Assembly (NCBI GenBank): GCA_016926805.1
Contig: JAFGNV010000105.1
Span: 1-64,000, forward strand
Source of the DNA: Anaerolineae bacterium
Lineage (GTDB): Bacteria; Chloroflexota; Anaerolineae; 4572-78; J111
Direction of reading: 5' to 3'
DNA: 64,000 nt
The notes under the pieces are model-generated. The model did not search any database. It saw only the letters and a program-made list of their open reading frames with translations, and was not told the origin of the DNA. Within the stretch, counting starts at the first letter, position 1. Each line of letters begins with the position of its first letter. Below, piece by piece: positions 44,099 to 52,117 of this stretch. Both the position numbers and the translations under genes were made by a program.

Positions 44099-46786
44099 AT
44101 GGGTGAACTCATGAGGCATAAACGTAAGATCGATAACTCACGCTCGACCATCGGTTTTCTCGCCTTTGGGATCGATGATCATGTTGGTAATGCCATCTGG
44201 ACCGGCATAGCCAATACGGCGCGACAGCGAGATGCGAATCTGATTTGTTTTGTAGGCGAGAAACTCCGCAACCCCAACGGGTATCTGGCCCAGGCCAATG
44301 TGCTCTATGATCTGGTCGACCCCAGCCGGATCGATGGGCTAGTTATCTGGACTTCCACCATCGGTGCTTTTGTTGACCAGGATGTGGGGGCAGCTTTCTG
44401 TGCAAGTTATCATCTCCTGCCGATAATTAGCTTAGGAACCATCCAGAAGGGTATTCCTTCCGTGGTGGTTGAAAGTTATCAGGGGGTGCGGCAGTTGATG
44501 GCCCATCTTATCGAGGAGCACGGTTATCGGCGGTTAGCCTTCATACGAGGGCCGGAGAACCATCTCTACGCTCGGGAGCGATATCGCGCTTACCTTGATG
44601 CCCTGGCCGAGTATGGTTTACCTTTCAACCCCGATCTTGTCACCCCACCCGCCGATTGGGCTCAAGCTAAAGGTTATGAGATGGCCCGGTTATTGCTTGA
44701 TCAGCGCCAGTTGCAGCCACAAGTTGATTTTGAGGCGTTAGTGACAGCCAGTGATCTTTTTGCCCTGGGAGCGTTGGAGGCGTTTCAGGCGTGGGGGATT
44801 CGGGTACCCGAAGAGATTGGGATTGTTGGTTTCAATAATTCGTTAGAGGGGCGGGCGGTGCCCCCACCGTTAACATCGGTGGCGGTACCTTTTCACCAGC
44901 AGGGTGAACAGGCAGTGGAGATGGTGCTGGCTATGTTAGCCGGAAATCAGGTGCCCGAACAAGTTGTTCTACCGGCCCACTTGGTGGTGCGCCAGTCGTG
45001 TGGATGTGCGGACGCGGCGATTGTGCAGGCCGAAGTAAAGCAAGTTGAGGATCACGGCCTTCATTCGGTAACACCAACAACCTTTGCCGTTGTTCCTGAA
45101 GCGCATCCAGAAAGGCTTACCTCTGAGGTGATCCAGGCGGTGCAGCATGATATTGAGGGGTTCAACCCTGACTGGGCCAGGCAACTGGTGGAAGCTTTTG
45201 CCGCCGAAATCGACAAAGAAGCCGAGGGCGTTTTTTTGGCCACTCTGGCCAGAATTTTGACTCGGGTAACCACAGTGGGTAGCGATGGTTTTGCCTGGCA
45301 AAATGCCATATCGGTGCTGCGCCGCTATGCCCTGGCCTATGCCGCCGAAAATGAAGTATTATTTCGGGCCGAGAATCTGGCGCAGCAAGCTCGCGTGCTG
45401 GTTAGTGAGATAACCCGGCGAACCCAACTGTATCGAGAGGTTCAAACCAGAGAATACACCCAGACACTTCGTAGAATTGGGCAGGCTCTCATTGCCACCT
45501 TTGATTTGGCAAAACTGAGCGATATCCTGACCAGGGAGTTGCCTGCGTTGGGGATTCCCGGTTGTTGTCTGTCTCTATACGATAATCCTCAAGTACCAAC
45601 TGGCCAGGCCAGGCTCATCCTGGCCTATGATCAGCCGGGACAGCTTAAGTTGGAGCCAGGAGACGAGTGTTTTCCTTCCAGTCAATTGGGACCGTCTAAA
45701 TTATTAGAACGTCAAAAACGCTACAGTATGATTGTTGAGTCGCTTTACTTTGAGGAGACACAGCTGGGTTTTGCCCTTTTTGAGGTGGGGCCATTGGATG
45801 GGGCAACCTACGGAACCCTACGCGGCCAGATAAGTAGCGCCCTTCAGGGCGCATTGCTCTTGCAAGAACGCCAGCGCGCCGAAACGGCTCTGGAAAAGGC
45901 TTATGCCGGGGTGGAAAAACAGGTGCGAGAGCGAACGATGGAATTGCAGCAAGAGATTGTTGAACACCAACGCGCGGAGGAAGAACTGAAACGCTATCGG
46001 ACGCACCTGGAGGAGCTGGTTAAGGAGCGGACGTGGGCGCTTGAGGAAGCGCAGGCCGAACTGGTCCGTCGGGAACGGCTGTCGGCCTTGGGCCAGTTGG
46101 CGGCGACGGTAGCCCACGAAATTCGCAATCCCTTGAGTACCGTTCGTGTCTCGATATTTGCCATTGGCGATGCGATTAGGCGGAATGAAGTGGATCGGAT
46201 CCGGCATGCCCTGCAACTGGCCGAACGCAATATTATTCGCTGCGATAACATCATCAGCGAGTTATTGGATTACACCCGTGAACGCAAGCTGCAATTGAAA
46301 CCCACCAACATTGATAACTGGCTAAACCAGGTTCTGGACGAGCAGATCATTCCTGAGAACGACAACATTACCCGAACCAGAGCATTACAGGCCAATATTG
46401 AGGTGGCCATCGACGGGGAACACCTGCGGCGGGCTATCGTCAATGTGATGAATAATGCGCTCGAAGCCATGCAAGAAACAACAGTAAATCCTAAACTCTT
46501 TCCTAAGCCCGGGACGGAAGAAAATTGTTTGACGGTGAGTACTCAGGTTGTTGCTAATCGGCTGGAAATCCGGATTAGTGATACGGGCGGAGGCATTCCC
46601 GACGAGGTGATGGACAGGCTCTTTGAACCACTATTCAGCACCAAGAGCTTTGGCATTGGTTTAGGGCTGTCCATTGTTAAGAGCATTATGGAACAACATG
46701 GCGGGGGTATAAAAATTCTCAGCGAATCAGGGGTGGGAACCACAATTATTCTGTGGTTGCCAACATTAAACAATGGAGAAAACTAG
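44099..46786 (+). CDS. LacI-type sugar-sensor histidine kinase
   Basis: An 895-aa cytoplasmic histidine kinase. Residues ~15-305 are a LacI/GalR-type periplasmic-binding fold (STIGFLAFGIDDHVGNAIW, LAFIRGPENHLYARERYRAY, ALGALEAFQAWGIRVPEEIG, IVGFNN) ending in the VVRQSCGCAD motif typical of this sensor class. A helical linker and a GAF-like region (~440-590) follow, then a coiled coil (~595-655), HisKA with ATVAHEIRNPLSTVRVS and HATPase with NVMNNALEAM, DTGGGIPDE and GIGLGLSIVKSIME. No signal peptide, so the ligand is probably an internal sugar or metabolite. A TATAAT at 44089-44094 makes ATG 44099 doubtful; the in-frame ATG at 44111 may be the true start. Next gene starts immediately after. 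Confidence 0.88.
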   Translation: MGELMRHKRKIDNSRSTIGFLAFGIDDHVGNAIWTGIANTARQRDANLICFVGEKLRNPNGYLAQANVLYDLVDPSRIDGLVIWTSTIGAFVDQDVGAAFCASYHLLPIISLGTIQKGIPSVVVESYQGVRQLMAHLIEEHGYRRLAFIRGPENHLYARERYRAYLDALAEYGLPFNPDLVTPPADWAQAKGYEMARLLLDQRQLQPQVDFEALVTASDLFALGALEAFQAWGIRVPEEIGIVGFNNSLEGRAVPPPLTSVAVPFHQQGEQAVEMVLAMLAGNQVPEQVVLPAHLVVRQSCGCADAAIVQAEVKQVEDHGLHSVTPTTFAVVPEAHPERLTSEVIQAVQHDIEGFNPDWARQLVEAFAAEIDKEAEGVFLATLARILTRVTTVGSDGFAWQNAISVLRRYALAYAAENEVLFRAENLAQQARVLVSEITRRTQLYREVQTREYTQTLRRIGQALIATFDLAKLSDILTRELPALGIPGCCLSLYDNPQVPTGQARLILAYDQPGQLKLEPGDECFPSSQLGPSKLLERQKRYSMIVESLYFEETQLGFALFEVGPLDGATYGTLRGQISSALQGALLLQERQRAETALEKAYAGVEKQVRERTMELQQEIVEHQRAEEELKRYRTHLEELVKERTWALEEAQAELVRRERLSALGQLAATVAHEIRNPLSTVRVSIFAIGDAIRRNEVDRIRHALQLAERNIIRCDNIISELLDYTRERKLQLKPTNIDNWLNQVLDEQIIPENDNITRTRALQANIEVAIDGEHLRRAIVNVMNNALEAMQETTVNPKLFPKPGTEENCLTVSTQVVANRLEIRISDTGGGIPDEVMDRLFEPLFSTKSFGIGLGLSIVKSIMEQHGGGIKILSESGVGTTIILWLPTLNNGEN

Positions 46787-47524
46787 ATGAATCCCTTACG
46801 CGTATTTATCGTCGACGACGACCAGGATTTTGCCGAAAGTCTGGCGCTGCTGATTGAAGGGCGGGGTTACCAGGTGGAAGTGGCCTTCAGCGGAGAAGAA
46901 GCCATTGCCAAGTTTCGCCAGCAAGATTTTGATATCACCTTTATGGATGTGAGGTTGCCGGGGAAGGATGGCCTGGAGAGTTTTTTAGATATTCGCAAGT
47001 TCAAACCCTCGGCCAGAGTGGTGATGATGACCGGTTACAGCGTGGAACAACTTCTGGAGCAGGCGGTCGAATACGGCGCCTGGGGTGTGCTCAACAAGCC
47101 CATTGATGCCCAACAAGTGCTGGGTATGCTGGAAAACATCAAGCCCGACGGTATTTTGATTGTGGATGACGATGCGGATTTTGTGGAAAGTGTCAAGAAT
47201 TTGTTGGTGAATAACGGTTACAACGTTTTTGTTGCCGGAAACGGTCAGGAAGCAATCGAGCGTATCCGTTCGAATGGCATAGATATTCTAATCCTCGACC
47301 TTCGCCTGCCGATCTTGAGTGGTCTGGAAACCTACCTGGAACTGAAACGAACCGGCCACGTAGTTCCTACCCTGATTGTTACCGCTTACCTGGATGAATA
47401 CGCCGACGATGTGGATAGATTGCGCTCGTTATCAGTGAGTGGTATCTTGAGAAAGCCGTTTGACCCCGGGGAATTGCTTAAGGCCGTAGAACGTTTAGTT
47501 GATGACCGAGGAGACGCGCCATGA
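46787..47524 (+). CDS. Tandem-receiver response regulator
   Basis: A 245-aa protein made of two complete receiver domains and nothing else. REC1 (~1-115): FIVDDDQDF, phospho-Asp in TFMDVRLPGKDG, VMMTGYS, LNKPID. REC2 (~122-240): LIVDDDADF, LILDLRLPILSG, LIVTAYL, LRKPFD. It starts at the stop of the LacI-type kinase and overlaps the next kinase by 4 bp. With no output domain it probably passes phosphate between the two kinases or acts by binding a partner. Confidence 0.92.
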   Translation: MNPLRVFIVDDDQDFAESLALLIEGRGYQVEVAFSGEEAIAKFRQQDFDITFMDVRLPGKDGLESFLDIRKFKPSARVVMMTGYSVEQLLEQAVEYGAWGVLNKPIDAQQVLGMLENIKPDGILIVDDDADFVESVKNLLVNNGYNVFVAGNGQEAIERIRSNGIDILILDLRLPILSGLETYLELKRTGHVVPTLIVTAYLDEYADDVDRLRSLSVSGILRKPFDPGELLKAVERLVDDRGDAP

Positions 47525-49176
47525 AGCGTGAGCAACCTGACCTTACCGATGATCGTGGGCAAGGGCGCATTCTGATTATAGATGATGATAGGGACTTTAC
47601 GCTCAGTTTGGTAGACATTCTCGAGTCTCGTGATTATCAGGTTGAGGTAGCCCATAATGCTTCAGGTGGCCAGGAAAAGGCGGGAAGCTTTGACCCCCAG
47701 GTAGCCCTGGTGGACATTCGCCTGGGGCGTGAGAGTGGGATCAATTTGGTATCGCGGCTTAAAGAAACAAATCCCGATTTGCTGTGTGTGATGATGACCG
47801 CCTATGCCGCTATGGAAACCGCTGTTGAGGCAATTCACGAAGGCGCTTACGACTACTTACAAAAGCCATTGGACATGCGCTATCTACTGGCCACATTGGA
47901 CCGGTGTTTTGACAAGTTACGTCTGGAGAGTGAGAAAGCCGAAGCCGAAACCGAGCGAGAACGACTGCGGCACTTGTTACAAAACATAACCGGCTCGATG
48001 CCCTCAGCCCTGATAGCGCTGGACTTGGTCGGGCGAGTGCTATTCTGGAATCCGGCCGCCGAGGCCCTGACCGGCCAGGTAGCCTCACAGGTGTACGGCA
48101 AATCATTATGGCAGACATGTCCTGAACTGAGTCGTTACCGTGATTTGTTTGAGCAGGTACTGAACCAACGCCAGGTGGCTCATCGACACAGGGAAAAGTG
48201 GACCACCCCGTCCGGAACGGTTTACCGCGATGTGGATGTCTTTCCTCTGACGGTTAACGATCTTGAAGGGGTTGTGTTGCGGCTTGATGATGTAACAAAG
48301 CGGGTGCGGCTAGAAGAGATGATGCTTCAGTCGGCCAAGATGGCCAGCGTCGGTGGTTTGGCCGCAGGCGTAGCTCACGAAATTAACAATCCCCTGGGGG
48401 TGATGATGCAAAGCGCCCAAATGTTACAAATGATCTTCGACATCGAACGTTCCCGAACCCGCGAACGATTGCGCGCTTATGATGTAAATCCGGCCGGACT
48501 CAGCCGCTACCTGCAAGAACGCAATATCTCTGAGTACCTGGAAGGCATTCGAACTGCTGGCGAACGGGCAGCCAAAATTGTTTCCGATTTACTCAGCTTT
48601 TCCCGGAAGAGTACATCTCAACCTGCCTTGTACGATTTGAATGTATTGGTGGAGCAAACGTTAGCCCTGGCGGCAACCGATTATGATTTAAAGAAAAAGT
48701 ACGACTTCCGGGATATTGAAATTTCCAGAGAGTTTGCGTCTGATCTGCCCCATGTGCTCTGTGATGGACAACAGATCCAGCAGGTTGTGCTCAATTTGGT
48801 ACGAAATGCAGCCCACGAGATGGCCAAGAAAAAAGAACGGCTGGTTCACCTCCCCAATGCCGAAGAATATCAACCCCGGTTGATGTTGCGTACGTCGCTG
48901 GTAACAAAGGAACCTGGACATCCGGAAATCGACCCCGATGAACAGGTTGTACGGCTGGAAGTGGAAGACAATGGCCCTGGCGTTGCCGCAGAAATACAAC
49001 CCCAGCTATTTGAGCCATTTTTCACCACCAATGAAGAAGGCGAAGGCATAGGATTGGGTTTGTGGTTGTGCTGGTCTATTGTTGTTGACCGCCATCAGGG
49101 ACGGATCTGGGGCGAACCACGCGCCGAAGGTGGCGCGCGATTTGTGGTTGAGTTGCCCGTCAAAAGTGTTTGGTAA
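47521..49176 (+). CDS. REC-PAS hybrid histidine kinase
   Basis: A 551-aa cytoplasmic kinase: N-terminal receiver (~10-130; IIDDDRDF, ALVDIRLGRESG, MMTAYAAM, YLQKPLD), short coiled segment, PAS domain (~150-265; MPSALIALDLVGRVLFWNPA), HisKA with AAGVAHEINNPLGVMMQS, and HATPase with NLVRNAAHEMA, DNGPGVAAE and GEGIGLGLWLCWSIV. The N-terminal receiver lets it be controlled by phosphate from another kinase, likely the LacI-type sensor two genes upstream. It overlaps the tandem-receiver gene by 4 bp. No DNA-binding partner is encoded in the cluster. Confidence 0.9.
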   Translation: MKREQPDLTDDRGQGRILIIDDDRDFTLSLVDILESRDYQVEVAHNASGGQEKAGSFDPQVALVDIRLGRESGINLVSRLKETNPDLLCVMMTAYAAMETAVEAIHEGAYDYLQKPLDMRYLLATLDRCFDKLRLESEKAEAETERERLRHLLQNITGSMPSALIALDLVGRVLFWNPAAEALTGQVASQVYGKSLWQTCPELSRYRDLFEQVLNQRQVAHRHREKWTTPSGTVYRDVDVFPLTVNDLEGVVLRLDDVTKRVRLEEMMLQSAKMASVGGLAAGVAHEINNPLGVMMQSAQMLQMIFDIERSRTRERLRAYDVNPAGLSRYLQERNISEYLEGIRTAGERAAKIVSDLLSFSRKSTSQPALYDLNVLVEQTLALAATDYDLKKKYDFRDIEISREFASDLPHVLCDGQQIQQVVLNLVRNAAHEMAKKKERLVHLPNAEEYQPRLMLRTSLVTKEPGHPEIDPDEQVVRLEVEDNGPGVAAEIQPQLFEPFFTTNEEGEGIGLGLWLCWSIVVDRHQGRIWGEPRAEGGARFVVELPVKSVW

Positions 49177-49193
49177 TGCGCCCAAATGAACAC

Positions 49194-49323
49194 TTTTTCT
49201 CGTTCCCAAACTCAGCTATCCAGACCCTAAAGGTCTCCGGCGAATCTACGATTCGCACAACTTTAGGGTCTTCATACCGTAATGAAATTAATGATTTCAT
49301 TAGCAGTTTGGGAATGAGGGAAA
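49194..49323 (+). repeat. Structured repeat element, copy 2
   Basis: Second copy of the element at 23640, same orientation. Outer stem 49194-49212 with 49305-49323 (16 of 19 paired), inner hairpin GACCCTAAAGGT / AACTTTAGGGTC topped by GCGAATC / GATTCGC, and a 9-bp hairpin TAATGAAAT / ATTTCATTA. It lies between the hybrid kinase and the carbohydrate operon. Confidence 0.85.
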
Positions 49324-49342
49324 AAACCGGAAGGAGAATAGC

Positions 49343-50419
49343 TTGAGCACAAATATACTCAACTATCACCAATTGAAAGAGTTACAACCCGCTTACGGTC
49401 TGTGGCAACTCTATGCGCCGGAGCAATCGCCGTATTGCTTTCGGACAAAAAACTTGGCCCAAGCTGAAGCCTGGCAAGTTCGGGTTCGCCGGGCGCTCAA
49501 TGAAGCCCTGGGGTTTCAATCCTTACCGCCGGTCGAACTGAAGCCGGAAAAGATCGAGGAAGTGGATAAGGGCGATTATGTGCGCGAGAAAATCCTGCTC
49601 CACACCTCGCCGTACACGGTGATGCCCGTGTACCTGCTCATACCCAAAACAGGCCAACAACCCCTGCCGGTAGTGGTCGCCTTTCACGGACACGGCTACG
49701 GCGTTAAGGACATTGTGGGTTTGTGGGAAAACGGAAGCGAGCGCGATATTCCCGACGGTATTCACAAAGACTTTGGCGTGGCCCTGTGCCGCAAAGGATT
49801 CGTCGTTGCCGCTCCGGAGATTTCTTGCTTTGGAGAGCGACAGACCGATTTTTCATATCTCAACCCCGAGTTGGGGCAGACGGCGCCGACCACCTGCGAC
49901 CACGCCGCCAAACTGGCGTTTCATCTGGGCGGTACCGCCCTGGGCCTGCGTGTTTTTGATGGCAAACGATTGGTCGATTATCTGGAAACCCGGCCGGAGG
50001 TGGATGTCAACCGGCTGGGCGCGATGGGTCTGTCGGGCGGGGGAATGCACACGTTTTTCTCCACCAGTCTGGACGAGCGCATTAAGGCTTGTGTCATCAG
50101 TGGTTACTATTCCACGTTTAAAGATAGCATCCTGGCCATGCAACACTGTACCTGCAACTTTGTGCCGGGACTGGCTCAATTTGGCGAGATGTACGACCTG
50201 GTGGGATTGATTGCTCCTCGCCCCATCTTGATCGAGGCTGGCAGCCACGACCCTATTTTCCCTCTGGAGGCGGTCAAACGAAGCGTCGACATTGCCCGGA
50301 ATCGCGTGTACCGTATTTTCGGCTGTCCCGAACAGGTGGAAACCGACTACTTCGAGGGTCGCCACCAGATTAATGGGGTGCGGGCGTACGATTTTTTGAT
50401 GGAAAAGCTCTCCGGGTGA
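49343..50419 (+). CDS. Alpha/beta hydrolase (esterase-like)
   Basis: A 358-aa serine hydrolase with the nucleophile elbow GAMGLSGGGMHTFF (~225-238), oxyanion-side segment VVVAFHGHGYG, acid region IEAGSHDPIFP and late His in FEGRHQINGV. It resembles the Abhydrolase_7/dienelactone-hydrolase group that includes putative acetyl-xylan esterases and glucuronoyl esterases. It has no signal peptide, so it acts in the cytoplasm. The TTG start at 49343 is supported by GGAAGGAG 6 nt upstream. It opens a carbohydrate operon, likely de-acylating imported sugars. Confidence 0.8.
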   Translation: MSTNILNYHQLKELQPAYGLWQLYAPEQSPYCFRTKNLAQAEAWQVRVRRALNEALGFQSLPPVELKPEKIEEVDKGDYVREKILLHTSPYTVMPVYLLIPKTGQQPLPVVVAFHGHGYGVKDIVGLWENGSERDIPDGIHKDFGVALCRKGFVVAAPEISCFGERQTDFSYLNPELGQTAPTTCDHAAKLAFHLGGTALGLRVFDGKRLVDYLETRPEVDVNRLGAMGLSGGGMHTFFSTSLDERIKACVISGYYSTFKDSILAMQHCTCNFVPGLAQFGEMYDLVGLIAPRPILIEAGSHDPIFPLEAVKRSVDIARNRVYRIFGCPEQVETDYFEGRHQINGVRAYDFLMEKLSG

Positions 50420-50443
50420 GGCTGTTGGCGATGTCTTATCTTG

Positions 50444-50631
50444 AAAATTTGGCTCATGTCAAATACAAGTGCAAATATCCAAACGCAAACAGGAAATATT
50501 GGCGCGGTCGCCCTCACCCCTGTCCCTCTCCCGGGAGGCGAGGGGAAAAGCTGCTCCCTCTCCCACAGGGAGAGGGTTGGGGTGAGGGTTAGATTACGTC
50601 TATACTTGTTCTAAACATGAGCCGAAAATTT
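50444..50631. repeat. Inverted-repeat element with a second palindrome inside
   Basis: Outer arms 50444-50470 and 50604-50631 pair imperfectly over about 27 bp (shared GGCTCATGT and CAAGT blocks). Within lies a C/G-rich palindrome at 50511-50588 (CCCTCACCCC ... GGGGTGAGGG). The right outer arm ends just before the ribosome site of the SDR gene, so this element separates the hydrolase from the rest of the operon. Confidence 0.75.
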
Positions 50632-50649
50632 ATAGAGGAGTATGTTTTT

Positions 50650-51369
50650 ATGCAACAAATTGCGTTTGTTACCGGGGCCGACCGGGGTTTGGGTTTGGCC
50701 CTATCTGCCGGGCTGTTGGAACGGGGTTGGCACGTTTTTGCCGGTCAGTACATGCCCGATTGGCCCGAGTTGGCCGCCCTGTTGGGCCAGTTTCCCGAAT
50801 CGTTGCGCCTCGTTCCCTTGGACGTAAGCTCAATGGGGTCGGTGCGGGCGGCGGCGCAGGCCGTTGCCTCAAGCGCCGGTTGGGTAGACATGTTGGTCAA
50901 CAACGCCGGGGTCATCTCAACCACCTCGGCAGGCTCCATCCGGGAGCCTCAGGATTATGATAAGATTCATTGGCTGTACGACATCAACGCGGTCGGACCG
51001 TTGCGGGTGGTGGAAGCATTTCTGCCGTTGCTGGACCGGGGGCAGATGAAACGCCTGTGTTTTGTTTCTTCCGAAGCGGGCAGTATCGACCGCTGCCGAC
51101 GCGAGAATTGGTATGGTTACTGCATGTCCAAGACCGCGCTGAATATGGCCGTCAAGATTATGTTCAATCATCTCCGCCTCCAGGGATATACTTTCCGATT
51201 ATACCACCCGGGCTGGATGCGAACTTATATGGAAGGGTCAAAGAATACCAAAGCCGATATGGAACCGGAGGAGTCCGCCGCGCAGGCTATCCCCTTCTTT
51301 ATCGAGGCGCAGGCTGACGAGGATCGACTGGTGTTGCGCGATTGGCAGGGACACGTATGGCCCTGGTGA
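50650..51369 (+). CDS. Short-chain dehydrogenase/reductase
   Basis: Classical SDR oxidoreductase, 239 aa from ATG 50650 (GAGGAG 9 nt upstream; earlier in-frame ATG lies inside a repeat arm). NAD(P)-binding TGADRGLGLAL, LVNNAGVIS, catalytic Ser in CFVSSEAGS and the YxxxK pair in WYGYCMSKTAL are present. Cytoplasmic. In this operon it could oxidise or epimerise a sugar or polyol released by the neighbouring hydrolases; the substrate is unknown. Confidence 0.88.
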   Translation: MQQIAFVTGADRGLGLALSAGLLERGWHVFAGQYMPDWPELAALLGQFPESLRLVPLDVSSMGSVRAAAQAVASSAGWVDMLVNNAGVISTTSAGSIREPQDYDKIHWLYDINAVGPLRVVEAFLPLLDRGQMKRLCFVSSEAGSIDRCRRENWYGYCMSKTALNMAVKIMFNHLRLQGYTFRLYHPGWMRTYMEGSKNTKADMEPEESAAQAIPFFIEAQADEDRLVLRDWQGHVWPW

Positions 51370-51439
51370 GCAGTTTGCCTTAGCGGCGAAAACTACAACA
51401 CCGGACATTTTATGAATTTTAAAGGAGTTTAAGCGCAGC

Positions 51440-52078
51440 ATGAAAACAATTCTCTGTTATGGTGACTCAAATACGTGGGGCTATAGCCCCTCAACCCAAA
51501 ACCGGTACGGCAGAGATGAACGCTGGCCGGGTGTGCTGAGAAATGAACTGGGGGCGGATTATCTGATTATCGAAGAGGGTTTAGGGGGCCGGACCACGGT
51601 TTGGGATGACCCGATTGAAGGGATTCATAAAAATGGTAAAACTTATTTGTTGCCCTGCCTGGAAAGCCACCAGCCGCTTGATTTGGTAATTGTCTTGCTG
51701 GGCACCAATGATCTCAAGTATCGCTTTTCCGTTGGCCCGTTTGATATTGCCCAGGGGGCCGGGGTTCTGGTTCAGGTGATTCAAAAAAGTGAAACCGGCC
51801 CCCATGAAAAAGCACCCCCGGTGTTATTGCTGGCCCCACCGCCGGTGGAAAAACTGGCCGGAACAGAATTTGAGGAGATGTTTACCAGCGCCGAGGAGAA
51901 GTCAAGGAAATTTTCTCGTGAATACCGGCGTGTGGCCGAGGAATCAGGTTGCCAATTTTTGGATACGGCCGAGGTTATTGTCTCGAGCAAACTCGATGCC
52001 ATTCATTGGGATGTCGAGGAACATCGCAAACTTGGTAAGGCAGTGGCCGCCCGCGTGCGTAAGATTTTTCCAAAATAA
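51440..52078 (+). CDS. SGNH/GDSL-family hydrolase (arylesterase or acetylesterase type)
   Basis: A 212-aa SGNH hydrolase. Block I is CYGDSNTWGYSPST (catalytic Ser), block II Gly in GLGGRTTVWDDP, block III VLLGTNDLK (Asn) and block V Asp-x-x-His in LDAIHWDVEEH. The sequence is like the arylesterase/Axe2 acetyl-xylan esterase group. No signal peptide. It sits between the SDR and GH112 genes, each spacing under 75 bp, with AAAGGAG upstream. Removal of acetyl groups from sugars before phosphorolysis is a reasonable inference. Confidence 0.88.
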   Translation: MKTILCYGDSNTWGYSPSTQNRYGRDERWPGVLRNELGADYLIIEEGLGGRTTVWDDPIEGIHKNGKTYLLPCLESHQPLDLVIVLLGTNDLKYRFSVGPFDIAQGAGVLVQVIQKSETGPHEKAPPVLLLAPPPVEKLAGTEFEEMFTSAEEKSRKFSREYRRVAEESGCQFLDTAEVIVSSKLDAIHWDVEEHRKLGKAVAARVRKIFPK

Positions 52079-52117
52079 AAAAGCTATAAGGATTTTTAAT
52101 ATGTAAAGGAGGGTTTA

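Noticed and set aside
50511-50588. Candidate CRISPR-like or tandem repeat
   Set aside because: It is a single palindrome with no regularly spaced units; no CRISPR array or cas gene is visible anywhere in the window.
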